Assembly: GCA_934437695.1 (NCBI GenBank)
Contig: CAKSAW010000006.1
Span: forward strand, 1 to 29,769
Reading direction: 5' to 3'
From: an uncultured Blautia sp.
GTDB taxonomy: Bacteria; Bacillota; Clostridia; Lachnospirales; Lachnospiraceae
Length of the DNA: 29,769 nucleotides
The translations under genes were made by a program, and so were the position numbers. The notes under the pieces were generated by a model. The model was not told the origin of the DNA and made no database searches. It worked only from the letters and a program-made list of their open reading frames with translations. The first letter of the stretch is position 1. The number at the start of each line of letters is the position of its first letter. Of the stretch, positions 1 through 8,563 are shown in pieces.

Positions 1-170
1 CTTTGGCATCCTCAGTAGTAATTAAAAAACACCCCCGACAAAGATGCGCGACTTTTAAGACTTTTCAGCTTTTTACTTTACAATGGTGTTAATTTACAAT
101 TAAAGCTAACCCAGAAAGTGGGAGTGGGGACGAAAGAGAACGTAAATCAGCAAAAGAATCTTTTCTATAC

Positions 171-228
171 AAAAAATGACCTTTTTGTATTATTACAGCA
201 TCAGCCATACATACAAAAAAGTCATTTT
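171..228 (-). terminator. AT-rich stem-loop downstream of yebC
   Basis: Arms 173-190 and 211-228 are inverted repeats matching at 17 of 18 positions, with a 20-nt loop. Read on the minus strand, the second arm runs into a row of T, as expected for an intrinsic terminator of the corC-yebC transcript. A competing short hairpin (168-176 with 182-190) can form inside the left arm. I saw no gene in the rest of 1-290. Confidence 0.55.
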
Positions 229-290
229 ATATAAGTCAAAAGAAACTTTCTTAATTTAATTAATATACTCTTTCTTCAGTCAAGCAGCTA

Positions 291-1019
291 TTATTCATTC
301 CAGTTTGTCCAGACATCTGTCACGTCATCGTCCTCATCTAACAGATCCAGTGTCTTCTGAAGGTCTTTGAGAGCCTGCTCATCTGTCAGGTCTACATATG
401 TCTGAGGGATCATGGCAACCTGTGCCTCAGCGATCGGTGCTCCCGCTTTCTCAATTGCTTCGCGTACCTCACTGAAATCATCCGGTGCTGTAAGTACTTC
501 ATAGCTGTCTTCTTCTTCGTTGAAATCCTCTGCACCTGCATCCAGAGCCAGCATCATCAGTTCATCAGCATCCATCTCACACTCTTCTTTATCAATGATG
601 ATCTGTCCCTTCTGATCGAACATATAAGATACGCATCCCTGTGTACCAATGCTTCCGTTACCCTTTGTAAATGCATTACGCACATTACCTGCTGTACGAT
701 TCTTGTTGTCTGTCAGAGTCTCAACGATGATAGCAACACCATTAGGACCATATCCTTCGTATACAGCTTTCTCATAGTTATCAGCAGAATCAGCTCCTGC
801 AGCTTTCTTAATACCACGATCAATGGTATCATTAGGCATGTTATTTGCTTTTGCTTTCGCAATTACATCACGAAGTTTGCTGTTGTTGTTTGGATCCGGG
901 CCGCCTGCTTTGACAGCCATAACCAGCTCACGGCCGATAACTGTAAAAATCTTACCTTTTTTGGCATCATTTTTCTCTTTCTTATGCTTAATGTTCGCAA
1001 ATTTTGAATGTCCTGACAT
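291..1019 (-). CDS. yebC: YebC/PmpR (TACO1) family protein
   Basis: This is a full-length 242-residue member of the YebC/PmpR family. It starts with the family-typical [19 protein letters not shown] and keeps the internal [10 protein letters not shown] and the [15 protein letters not shown] segments, followed by an acidic C-terminal half. Family members were first described as DNA-binding transcriptional regulators (PmpR). The mitochondrial homologue TACO1 and several bacterial members act in translation, easing ribosome stalling. The protein is cytoplasmic. The start is preceded by an AAAGGAGA-type ribosome site. Only 23 bases separate it from the stop of the upstream CBS membrane protein gene, so the two are probably cotranscribed. 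Whether this copy acts on transcription or translation cannot be told from sequence alone. Confidence 0.95.
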   Translation of the reverse strand: MSGHSKFANIKHKKEKNDAKKGKIFTVIGRELVMAVKAGGPDPNNNSKLRDVIAKAKANNMPNDTIDRGIKKAAGADSADNYEKAVYEGYGPNGVAIIVETLTDNKNRTAGNVRNAFTKGNGSIGTQGCVSYMFDQKGQIIIDKEECEMDADELMMLALDAGAEDFNEEEDSYEVLTAPDDFSEVREAIEKAGAPIAEAQVAMIPQTYVDLTDEQALKDLQKTLDLLDEDDDVTDVWTNWNE

Positions 1020-1042
1020 CTTTCTTTCTCCTTTTGTTAGAA

Positions 1043-2347
1043 TTATTTATTATCCTGCTCTACTTTTACCTTGCCGATCGTCTTATTGCCGATAGACAGG
1101 ATCGTAAAACAGTATCCAATCGCTTTTATAGTGGTATCAATATCCTTCTCTGTGGGAATATGTCCCATAATATTTGTAAGATAACCATTCAGTGTCTCAA
1201 ATTCCGTATCACCGAAATCTACATCCAGTTCCTCTTCCACATCCTCCAGATAGGCAAGCCCGTCAATGATCAGACTGTTATCCTTCTGTGCACGGATCGT
1301 GATCTCATCCTCATCGTACTCATCCAGAATATCTCCAACGATTTCCTCAAGGATATCCTCCATGGTAACAATCCCCGCGGTCTGTCCATATTCATCCACA
1401 ACAACTGCCATATGGATCTTCTTGGCCTGCATGGTATGAAAAAGATCTCCGATTCCTCTTGTCTCAGGAATCAGTGAAGCCTGCCGGATGATCCCGGGCA
1501 GTTCCTTGAGTGGCTTAAATTTTGCCCACGGATTCTGAGTCATAAACTTAAGTGCATCCTTATAATGAACAATTCCTTTAATATTGTCAATATTCTCCTC
1601 GTACACAGGATAACGGGAATTTCCCTCTTCCAGCATGATATCGATCATACTGTTAAGAAGTATTTCCTCATCAAAAGCCACCACATTCTTTCTGTGTGTC
1701 ATGATATCATGAGCTTCTGTTTCATTAAAGGATATGATATTCTGGATCATTTCCGCTTCATTCTCCTCTATGACACCCTGTTCATGAGCCTCACCCACAA
1801 TTGAAATGATTTCTTCTTCCGTAACTGCTGATTCTGTACGGTCTATCTCCACACCAAACGGCACTGCTGCCAGTCTGGCAATCCAGGTAATAAACACAGT
1901 AAAAGGTTTCAACAGATTTACCCAGAACGATACCAGCTTCAGATACCTGTATGCATAGGCCTCAGGATGATAGGTACCAACCCTGCGAAAAGTCAAAATA
2001 CCGATCGCAGCAAGCAAGATCACACACAGCGCCATTACTAAAAGCAATGCCGGCACATGCTTTATGTATGGATGGAAGGCATCCACTGCCCACGGAACAA
2101 GAAATGTACCAAAGCAGATACCGCATACCATTACGATCAAAGGGATCGCATTGACAAACTGCGCCGGTTTATCAATCAGTGCCATCAACATTTGTGCTTT
2201 CTTATCGCCTTCTTCAGCTTTCTTCTGTGTATCATTCTCACTTATGTTTCTCAGTGCTGCGGCAAATCCATAAAAAATCCCATTCAGCCACAGCAATAAT
2301 AGTAAGACAAATAAGCCCCAGAGGGGCATACTACTGCCATCTTCCAT
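1043..2347 (-). CDS. CNNM/CorC-type membrane protein with CBS domains (hemolysin C family)
   Basis: This 434-residue protein has three parts. An N-terminal CNNM (DUF21) membrane domain has hydrophobic segments near residues 8-30, 66-87, 98-120 and 143-165. A paired CBS region spans about 210-345, and a C-terminal CorC_HlyC domain about 355-430. The family is linked to Mg2+/Co2+ export or membrane cation homeostasis; 'hemolysin' is a legacy name. The frame stays open to a TTG at 2416, but that lies upstream of the -10 of a good promoter. I therefore chose the ATG at 2347, which has AGGAG 13 bases upstream. yebC follows after 23 bases. The transported ion cannot be assigned. Confidence 0.9.
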   Translation of the reverse strand: MEDGSSMPLWGLFVLLLLLWLNGIFYGFAAALRNISENDTQKKAEEGDKKAQMLMALIDKPAQFVNAIPLIVMVCGICFGTFLVPWAVDAFHPYIKHVPALLLVMALCVILLAAIGILTFRRVGTYHPEAYAYRYLKLVSFWVNLLKPFTVFITWIARLAAVPFGVEIDRTESAVTEEEIISIVGEAHEQGVIEENEAEMIQNIISFNETEAHDIMTHRKNVVAFDEEILLNSMIDIMLEEGNSRYPVYEENIDNIKGIVHYKDALKFMTQNPWAKFKPLKELPGIIRQASLIPETRGIGDLFHTMQAKKIHMAVVVDEYGQTAGIVTMEDILEEIVGDILDEYDEDEITIRAQKDNSLIIDGLAYLEDVEEELDVDFGDTEFETLNGYLTNIMGHIPTEKDIDTTIKAIGYCFTILSIGNKTIGKVKVEQDNK

Positions 2348-2394
2348 TGTATTAATCAGTCTCCTTCGTATTGAATACGCATAGTTACTGGTAA

Positions 2395-2423
2395 AATATA
2401 TCACTTTCTTAACCAATCGTCAA
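2395..2423 (-). promoter_or_regulatory. Sigma-A promoter for the CBS membrane protein gene
   Basis: The -35 is TTGACG (2418-2423) and the -10 is TATATT (2395-2400), with a 17-bp spacer. The predicted transcript starts near 2388. This rules out the upstream TTG start and gives a leader of about 40 nt that carries the AGGAG site. Confidence 0.75.
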
Positions 2424-2456
2424 GACACTGGATAAACTGATCCGGTTAATATCCTG

Positions 2457-2804
2457 TTAAAAAGTAAGCTCCAGACTAATCTCAAGTGCATGATTTACCT
2501 TATCCAACATCATATCATCCAGATGGCAGACCTTATCCTTCAGCCTTCTCTTATCTATGGTACGAAGCTGTTCCAGCAAAATTACAGAATCCTTTTCAAT
2601 CCCATAAATTCCTGCATCTATCTCAATATGTGTAGGAAGCTTAGCCTTGTTCATTTTCGATGTAATAGCAGCACAGATCACTGTAGGACTGTGCCTGTTG
2701 CCTACATTGTTCTGAATGATCAGAACCGGCCGGATCCCACCCTGTTCACTGCCCACTACAGGCCTGAGATCTGCATAAAATATATCCCCTCTTTTAATTA
2801 CCAC
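2457..2804 (-). CDS. mazF: MazF/PemK-family endoribonuclease toxin
   Basis: The family is known as sequence-specific mRNA interferases that cut at ACA or longer motifs and are held inactive by a MazE-type antitoxin. With the GTG start at 2804, the protein is 115 residues, the normal length. It begins [18 protein letters not shown], and R25 (GGIRPVLI) and T48 (AAITS) fall at the same numbers as the catalytic Arg and Thr of the Bacillus enzyme. GGAG lies 10 bases before this GTG. The frame is open to an ATG at 2912, but that codon lies only a few bases beyond the predicted transcription start and has no ribosome site. alr lies directly upstream, the usual Firmicute neighbour, but no antitoxin gene separates them. 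Confidence 0.9.
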   Translation of the reverse strand: MVIKRGDIFYADLRPVVGSEQGGIRPVLIIQNNVGNRHSPTVICAAITSKMNKAKLPTHIEIDAGIYGIEKDSVILLEQLRTIDKRRLKDKVCHLDDMMLDKVNHALEISLELTF

Positions 2805-2925
2805 ACAATTCACACTCCGATTCTTTCTGGTTTTCAAGAAGAAACCTGTTGTCAGACGGATATTCCCTATCCGGTTAAATAAAGTATTTCCATCTTTTTC
2901 TTGTGTATACATGCGTGGTATATAA

Positions 2926-2934
2926 ATTATAGCA
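2926..2934 (-). promoter_or_regulatory. Extended -10 promoter for mazF
   Basis: TGC-TATAAT on the minus strand lies between the alr stop and mazF. No good -35 is visible at 17 bp, but the TGN extension can compensate for that. It would make mazF partly independent of alr and give a leader of about 115 nt. Confidence 0.55.
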
Positions 2935-2961
2935 GTTCCGGAAAATAATGCGTTAATTCAG

Positions 2962-4110
2962 TTATTCAAGCTCTTTTCCATCTTTTATATAAACTCTGGG
3001 TACACGAGGGCTGATGTCACAGATAAATTCATAGGAAAATCTGCCACAGAGATCACCAATCTCCTCGATACTGATAAACTCATCACCATCTCTGCCGATA
3101 AGTGTGACCTCATCACCCTTCTTCACATCATTGATATCTGTCACATCTACCATAAACTGATCCATACAGATTCTACCAAGGATCGGAGCCTTCTTTCCAT
3201 GGATCAGAACCCATCCTTTGTTGGAAAGCTGTCTGGAATAGCCATCTGCATAACCCACCGGGACAGTAGCTACACGAAGTCTCTTATCAGCCACATAAGT
3301 TCCGCCATAGCTGATCGCAGCACCTGCAGGAACGTCCTTTACATAGGTCACATGGCTCTTAAGTTCCATAACAGGCTCAAGCTTTATAATCTCTCTCTCT
3401 ACTTCAGAGGAAGGATAGATTCCGTAGATGGTGATGCCGGCACGGACAATGTTCAGATTTGCCTCTGGCACACGGATAATGCCTGCACTGTTGGAACAGT
3501 GATGTAATGGAATATCTACTCCCGCCTCTTCTACACACCTGGAGAAATCCAGATAACGCTCCAACTGTACCATAGCCGGGCTTCTGTCATACTCATCTGC
3601 TCTTGCAAAATGAGTGAACATTCCCTCAATCTCAAGGTTCGGAAGTTCAGAGATTTTCTTCACCTCTTCCACGCTCTCCGGTATATCTGCAAAACCGATC
3701 CTGGTCATGCCTGTATCCAGAGCAATATGAATATGTACTGTTTTATTCTGCAGAAGTGCTTCGTCAGAAAGCTTCTTAGCTTCCTCATATTCACATACTG
3801 CAGGACGGATATCATACCGGACAAGCTCCGGGAAATATTCGTCAAAAACAATTCCAAGGATCAGAACAGGCTTTGTGATCCCTGCCTGCCGCAGATGAAT
3901 AGCCTCTTCAGCTGTCGCAGCTGCAAATCCCCAGATATAGTCATAGTTTTCTATCAGATGTGCCACAGGCACTGCTCCATGTCCGTATGCATCGGCTTTT
4001 ACTACTGCGATCATCTTTGTATCTTCTGCAATATTCTTTCTCATTTCCCGGAAATTGTGTTCTACAGCATCCAGTGAAATTACTGCTTTTACTCTGCTAT
4101 CTTTCTTCAT
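2962..4110 (-). CDS. alr: Alanine racemase
   Basis: This PLP enzyme interconverts L- and D-alanine for peptidoglycan precursors in the cytoplasm. The 382-residue length is typical for the family. K38 in AVVKADAYGHG is the PLP lysine, Y268 in AISYGGTY is the second catalytic base, and R136 (MTRIGF) is the residue near the PLP phenolate. The N-terminal TIM barrel and C-terminal beta domain (LGRICMDQFMVDVTD at the junction of the active site) are both present. The ATG has GAGGG 8 bases upstream. nnr ends 45 bases before it, so the two genes are probably cotranscribed. mazF follows with its own promoter. Confidence 0.97.
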   Translation of the reverse strand: MKKDSRVKAVISLDAVEHNFREMRKNIAEDTKMIAVVKADAYGHGAVPVAHLIENYDYIWGFAAATAEEAIHLRQAGITKPVLILGIVFDEYFPELVRYDIRPAVCEYEEAKKLSDEALLQNKTVHIHIALDTGMTRIGFADIPESVEEVKKISELPNLEIEGMFTHFARADEYDRSPAMVQLERYLDFSRCVEEAGVDIPLHHCSNSAGIIRVPEANLNIVRAGITIYGIYPSSEVEREIIKLEPVMELKSHVTYVKDVPAGAAISYGGTYVADKRLRVATVPVGYADGYSRQLSNKGWVLIHGKKAPILGRICMDQFMVDVTDINDVKKGDEVTLIGRDGDEFISIEEIGDLCGRFSYEFICDISPRVPRVYIKDGKELE

Positions 4111-4155
4111 AATAATTTCCCTCTTATTTTTTCCTGATATCTGCGATTCCGGATA

Positions 4156-5655
4156 TCATTTCAGTATTTCCGGCAGGAAACGGATGATATCTCCTGCTGT
4201 CATTCCTCTCTGACCAACTGACTCTGCAGCCATATCACCAGCAAGTCCATGAACATATACGCCAAGTGCAGCCAGCACAACAGGAGACGGCTTCTTCTCT
4301 GCTGCCAGATACATACACTGTATGCCCGCAAGCACGCCACTTAATACATCGCCACTTCCCGCAGTAGCCATTCCGGCATTTCCGGAAAGATTCAGATAAA
4401 GTTCTCCGGAAGCATCTGACACCACTGTACAGGCATCCTTCAGCACACAAACTGTACCGGATTCTTTTGCATAATCCGCTGCAGTCTGCGCAAGGCAATC
4501 CTGAATATCTCCAATTCCTTTCCCGCACAGACGGCTCATCTCACCAATATGAGGAGTCAGGATCACGTTCTGTCCGATAAAGCGTTTCCAGCCCTCATGG
4601 ACTGACAGAAGGTTCAGTCCATCTGCGTCCAGTATTACCGGTTTTCTGCACTCTGCAGCCTTTGACAAAAACCACTGAGCCCTTTCTCTGCTCTGGGCAC
4701 CGGTTCCAAGACCTGGTCCGATCACAAGTACATCACACCAGTTAAGCATTTCCTGATTATTTTTCTCATCAAAATCACAGGTGATCATGGCTTCAGGAAG
4801 CAGGGTCTGCAGGGGAATCCTGTTTGCCTCCACAGTCTGGATCTTCACCATCCCTGCTGAACATTTTAAAGCTGCAGCTGCACTTAAATATGCAGCTCCG
4901 CACATCCCCTCACTGCCTGCCACAAGAAGGACCTTACCGAAAGTCCCCTTGTTCCCATATGGTACCCTCTCTGGAAGCATTTCCAGATCCTTCTGTTCCA
5001 GATGGTACATATGGATTCTCTCTCCGGGTATGGGATAAATGCCTATATCTGCAACAACAATCTCACCGCCATACATACGTCCCGGGTAAAAGCACAGTCC
5101 TCTCTTACGGAAAGCAAAAGTGACCGTAAGATCTGCCCGAAAAGCTGTCCCTTTCTCAAATCCTGTGTCTGAGTCAATTCCAGAAGGAATATCCACAGCC
5201 ACCTTGTATGCAGATACCTGATTCAGTTCACTGATAAGCTCCCCATATTCTCCTTCTACAGGTCTGCTCAGTCCAACCCCGAAAATGGCATCTACTATAG
5301 TAGTATATTCATACTGACCCAGGTTATGCACACGGGGTACCCCGTAATACTCTGCTGTCCGAAGCTGTCTGGCAGTTTCAGATGTCATCTTCTCTTCATT
5401 TCCTACAATATAATACCAGATTTTAAATCCCTGCAGATAAAGTAATCTGGCAATGGCCAGCCCGTCTCCTCCGTTATTGCCTGTCCCGCAGACTACAAGG
5501 ATCTTCTCTTTATCTTTTTCATTTATCCGTTTCGTAAGTTCACTGACAGTCTGTAACGCAGCCCGTTCCATCAGTACAAGTGATGGGATCCCTGCTTTCT
5601 GGATTGTATTACTGTCCAGGGTTTTCATCTCTTTGGCAGTTACAATCTCCCGCAT
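4156..5655 (-). CDS. nnr: Bifunctional NAD(P)H-hydrate epimerase / ADP-dependent NAD(P)H-hydrate dehydratase
   Basis: This 499-residue fusion repairs damaged hydrated NADH and NADPH. The N-terminal YjeF_N (NnrE) part, about residues 1-210, interconverts the R and S hydrates and shows VVCGTGNNGGDGLAIARLL. The C-terminal ribokinase-like NnrD part, about 225-499, dehydrates the S form using ADP or ATP. It shows VLVIGPGLGTG, VILDADGLNLL, ILTPHIGEM and the nucleotide-binding NAGMATAGSGDVLSG. The ATG has a strong GGGAGGTG ribosome site. It lies between rex, a sensor of the NADH/NAD+ ratio, and alr, so NAD(H) sensing and NAD(P)H repair are side by side. Both halves keep their signature motifs. Confidence 0.96.
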   Translation of the reverse strand: MREIVTAKEMKTLDSNTIQKAGIPSLVLMERAALQTVSELTKRINEKDKEKILVVCGTGNNGGDGLAIARLLYLQGFKIWYYIVGNEEKMTSETARQLRTAEYYGVPRVHNLGQYEYTTIVDAIFGVGLSRPVEGEYGELISELNQVSAYKVAVDIPSGIDSDTGFEKGTAFRADLTVTFAFRKRGLCFYPGRMYGGEIVVADIGIYPIPGERIHMYHLEQKDLEMLPERVPYGNKGTFGKVLLVAGSEGMCGAAYLSAAAALKCSAGMVKIQTVEANRIPLQTLLPEAMITCDFDEKNNQEMLNWCDVLVIGPGLGTGAQSRERAQWFLSKAAECRKPVILDADGLNLLSVHEGWKRFIGQNVILTPHIGEMSRLCGKGIGDIQDCLAQTAADYAKESGTVCVLKDACTVVSDASGELYLNLSGNAGMATAGSGDVLSGVLAGIQCMYLAAEKKPSPVVLAALGVYVHGLAGDMAAESVGQRGMTAGDIIRFLPEILK

Positions 5656-5691
5656 ATTTTCACCTCCCGCATATGTTCCATAAAATCCAGA

Positions 5692-5719
5692 AAAGCTGTG
5701 ATCAGATGACCACAGCCTT
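5692..5719 (-). terminator. Weak stem-loop between rex and nnr
   Basis: On the minus strand, AAGGCTGTG pairs with CACAGCTT (one bulge) around a 10-nt loop and is followed by only a few T. It could be a partial terminator between rex and nnr. It is equally possible that both genes are read through as one transcript. Confidence 0.35.
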
Positions 5720-5737
5720 GTGTTTCACACATGTCCC

Positions 5738-6385
5738 TCACATTCCTTCATGTTCCTTCCTGTACTCACTCAGGTTATAGGACAGAGTCATAAGGCTCTC
5801 TGAAAGATGTACATTCTCAACCATTACATCCTCCGGAGCATCCAGATCAATGTGTGCAAAATTCCAGATTGCCTTAATTCCATTATCGATCAATATCTTT
5901 GCCATCTCTTTGGCTTTATTTTTAGGAAGAGTCAGCACCGCAATCTCTACCTCATTTTCCTTCAGAAACAACGGAAGGTCACTTAACATCTGGATCTCGA
6001 TCCCGCGTACCGCAATTCCCTCCAGAACCGGATTTACATCAAATATTCCCACCAGTCTGAATCCGCGTTTTTCAAAATCCACATAATTAGCCAGCGCCTG
6101 CCCCAGATTACCGGCACCCAGAATAATCATCGGATGTACTGTATCTAAGCCAAGAATCTTACCGATCTCTGTATATAAATAGCGTACATTATAGCCATAA
6201 CCCTGCTGACCAAAACCACCGAAATTATTTAAGTCCTGACGAATCTGGGAAGCTGTCACATGCATTTTCTTGCTGAGATCATTCGAAGATATACGTTCTA
6301 CATTCTCCTCCATCAGCTCACCGAGGTAACGATAATACCGTGGCAGACGTTTGATCACTGCTTTTGAGATTTCCTTAGCTTCCAC
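5738..6385 (-). CDS. rex: Redox-sensing transcriptional repressor Rex
   Basis: Rex proteins repress fermentation and respiration genes when NADH/NAD+ is low and release DNA when NADH binds. This 215-residue copy has the N-terminal winged helix (about 1-75; TASQIRQDLNNFGGFG is the recognition part). A Rossmann domain follows with GAGNLG at 90-95 and the IFDVNP segment. A C-terminal helix serves for domain swapping. The start is GTG, with an ideal AAGGAGG 8 bases upstream. It heads the minus-strand cluster with nnr and alr behind it and has its own near-consensus promoter. I found no convincing TTGTTAA-type Rex palindrome in its promoter region, so autoregulation is not shown here. Confidence 0.96.
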   Translation of the reverse strand: MEAKEISKAVIKRLPRYYRYLGELMEENVERISSNDLSKKMHVTASQIRQDLNNFGGFGQQGYGYNVRYLYTEIGKILGLDTVHPMIILGAGNLGQALANYVDFEKRGFRLVGIFDVNPVLEGIAVRGIEIQMLSDLPLFLKENEVEIAVLTLPKNKAKEMAKILIDNGIKAIWNFAHIDLDAPEDVMVENVHLSESLMTLSYNLSEYRKEHEGM

Positions 6386-6415
6386 AAATTTTCCCTCCTT
6401 AACTTATCTATGTCA

Positions 6416-6444
6416 ATTATACTCAAATGTTATTTTATTGTCAA
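6416..6444 (-). promoter_or_regulatory. Consensus sigma-A promoter of rex
   Basis: The -35 is TTGACA (6439-6444) and the -10 is TATAAT (6416-6421), with exactly 17 bp between them. Transcription should start near 6409 and give a leader of about 24 nt carrying the AAGGAGG site. Confidence 0.85.
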
Positions 6445-6537
6445 ATTAAATCTGTACTTTTTGACTAAATATTTATGCAGCTTTTGAGCAATTTCTCTGT
6501 TTTGCAGAATTCAGACAGACAAAATCATTTAAAATAC

Positions 6538-6566
6538 TTTCAAAAACCCACATTTTCGATTATAAT
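6538..6566 (+). promoter_or_regulatory. Probable promoter of the ABC-F gene
   Basis: A perfect TATAAT (6561-6566) lies 33 bases before the ABC-F ATG. The matching -35 position (TTTCAA) is poor. The leader would be about 27 nt, too short for the leader-peptide attenuation known from some antibiotic-inducible ABC-F genes. Confidence 0.4.
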
Positions 6567-6599
6567 AATACGCGGACAAATTACAATGGAGGAATTCCT

Positions 6600-8510
6600 A
6601 TGATTTTATCATGTCAGAACATCTGTAAATCTTTTGGCGAGAAAGTTATTCTCAGAGACGCCAGTTTCCATATAGAAGACCGTGAAAAAGCAGCTCTGAT
6701 AGGAAATAATGGTGCAGGCAAAACCACTCTGCTCCGCATTATCATGCATGAGCTTTCCCCTGACTCAGGAAATGTAGTCCTTGCCAAAGATAAAAATATC
6801 GGCTATCTTGCCCAGTATCAGGATATCCATGGTCACCATACGATCTACGAAGAACTGATCTCCACCAAGCAGCATATCATCGATATGGAGAACCGTCTGC
6901 GTTCTCTGGAACAGGAAATGAGAACCACCACAGGTGATGCCCTTGACAGCCTTATGAATACTTATACAAGACTGAGCCATCAATTTGAGCTTGAGAATGG
7001 TTACGCATATAAAAGCGAGATCATGGGCGTATTAAAAGGTCTTGGTTTTACAGAAGAAGATTTTGACCGCCAGATTGAAACCCTCTCCGGTGGCCAGAAA
7101 ACCCGTGTGGCACTGGGCAAACTGCTTCTGTCCAGCCCTGATATCCTTCTTCTTGATGAGCCTACCAACCATCTGGATATGGAAAGCATTTCCTGGCTGG
7201 AAACTTATCTTCTGAATTATCCAGGTGCTGTATTTATTGTATCTCATGACCGTTACTTTCTTGACAAGGTTGTAACAAAGGTTGTAGAGATTGAAGCCGG
7301 TACCATGCGTATGTACAGCGGTAACTACTCTGCTTATGCCCTGAAAAAAGCACAACTCAGAGATGCACAGTATAAGGCTTATCTGAACCAGCAGCGTGAT
7401 ATCAAGCATCAGGAAGCAGTTATCGCAAAGCTGAAATCCTTTAACCGCGAAAAATCCATCAAGCGTGCAGAAAGCCGCGAGAAAATGCTTGACAAAATCC
7501 AGCGCATTGATAAACCGTTAGAGATCCAGGATCAGATGCGCATTTCCCTTGAGCCCAGATTTATCAGTGGAAACGATGTACTTACCGTAGAAAATCTCTC
7601 CAAAGCATTTCCCGGCCAGACACTGTTCAGTGATATCTCCTTTGAGATAAAACGCGGAGAACGTGTAGCCCTGATCGGTAATAACGGTACAGGTAAAACT
7701 ACTATGCTTAAGATCATCAATGGACTGATTGATGCAGACGGCGGCAGATTTACTCTTGGTTCCAAAGTACAGATCGGATACTATGATCAGGAACATCATG
7801 TCCTGCATATGGAAAAAACTATTTTCGAAGAGATTTCAGATGCCTATCCTACTCTCACAGAGACAGAGATCCGAAACATGCTTGCAGCATTCCTATTCAC
7901 AGGAGATGATGTATTCAAACTGATCTCAGCCCTCTCCGGTGGAGAAAGAGGCCGTGTATCTCTGGCTAAACTGATGCTTTCCGAGGCAAACTTCCTGATC
8001 CTTGATGAGCCTACCAACCATCTGGATATTGCTTCCAAAGAAATCCTTGAGGAAGCACTGAACAGTTATACAGGTACTGTATTCTATGTCTCCCATGACC
8101 GATATTTTATCAACCAGACAGCTACCAGGATTCTGGATCTTACTAACCAGGCAATTGTAAACTATATTGGGGATTATGATTATTATCTGGAGAAAAAAGA
8201 AGAACTGACTGAGAAATATGCCCCTGCAGCAGCTCAGGCTATAGCAGAAGCAAAACAGGCTTCCGATAATAAGATTTCCTGGCAGCAGCAGAAAGAAGAA
8301 CAGGCGCGCCAGAGAAAACGGGAAAACGAACTCAAAAAAGTCGAAGCACGCATAGAAGAGCTGGAAACCAGAGATAAAGAGATTGATGAAACCATGGTCC
8401 TTCCGGATATCTGTACAAATGTAGCAGAATGCGCAAGACTCAGTAAAGAGAAAGCCGCCATCACCGAAGAGCTGGAAGGATTATATGAAAAATGGGAAGA
8501 ACTTGCATAA
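6600..8510 (+). CDS. ABC-F family ATPase (ribosome-associated; YdiF-like)
   Basis: The protein has two ABC ATPase domains in one 636-residue chain and no membrane segments, which is the ABC-F architecture. ABC-F proteins act on the ribosomal E site in translation regulation, stress or antibiotic protection. Domain 1 has Walker A GNNGAGKT (35-42), LSGGQ (162-166) and LLLDEP (183-188). Domain 2 has GNNGTGKT (360-367), LSGGE (445-449) and LILDEP (465-470). The lysine/arginine-rich linker at about 245-305 is the P-site tRNA interaction motif region. A charged coiled-coil tail spans about 560-636. GGAGG lies 7 bases before the ATG. It is the only large plus-strand gene and is divergent from rex. 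Length and tail fit the YdiF-type housekeeping subgroup better than a resistance determinant, but this is inference. Confidence 0.93.
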   Translation: MILSCQNICKSFGEKVILRDASFHIEDREKAALIGNNGAGKTTLLRIIMHELSPDSGNVVLAKDKNIGYLAQYQDIHGHHTIYEELISTKQHIIDMENRLRSLEQEMRTTTGDALDSLMNTYTRLSHQFELENGYAYKSEIMGVLKGLGFTEEDFDRQIETLSGGQKTRVALGKLLLSSPDILLLDEPTNHLDMESISWLETYLLNYPGAVFIVSHDRYFLDKVVTKVVEIEAGTMRMYSGNYSAYALKKAQLRDAQYKAYLNQQRDIKHQEAVIAKLKSFNREKSIKRAESREKMLDKIQRIDKPLEIQDQMRISLEPRFISGNDVLTVENLSKAFPGQTLFSDISFEIKRGERVALIGNNGTGKTTMLKIINGLIDADGGRFTLGSKVQIGYYDQEHHVLHMEKTIFEEISDAYPTLTETEIRNMLAAFLFTGDDVFKLISALSGGERGRVSLAKLMLSEANFLILDEPTNHLDIASKEILEEALNSYTGTVFYVSHDRYFINQTATRILDLTNQAIVNYIGDYDYYLEKKEELTEKYAPAAAQAIAEAKQASDNKISWQQQKEEQARQRKRENELKKVEARIEELETRDKEIDETMVLPDICTNVAECARLSKEKAAITEELEGLYEKWEELA

Positions 8511-8531
8511 TGCAGGTTCCTCCCGTTTTTT
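8494..8531 (+). terminator. Intrinsic terminator overlapping the ABC-F stop codon
   Basis: Arms 8494-8507 and 8511-8524 form a 14-position stem with one mismatch and one wobble. The 3-nt loop is exactly the TAA stop of the ABC-F gene, and G plus six T follow. On the other strand the same stem is followed by ATTTTT, so it probably also stops icd transcription coming the other way. Confidence 0.85.
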
Positions 8532-8563
8532 ACTTTCTCATATGCATATCATTGCCTGAGCAA

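Noticed and set aside
2348..2416. Longer N-terminus of the CBS membrane protein starting at TTG 2416
   Set aside because: The TTG lies between the -35 and -10 of a good promoter, and the ATG at 2347 has its own AGGAG.
2805..2912. 36-residue extension of MazF from ATG 2912
   Set aside because: It has no ribosome site and starts only a few bases from the predicted transcription start. The GTG start gives the normal family length and the known catalytic residue numbers.
6386..6599. Rex-binding palindrome for autoregulation in the rex/ABC-F gap
   Set aside because: I found no convincing TTGTTAA-N4-TTAACAA-like site; only promoters are supported.
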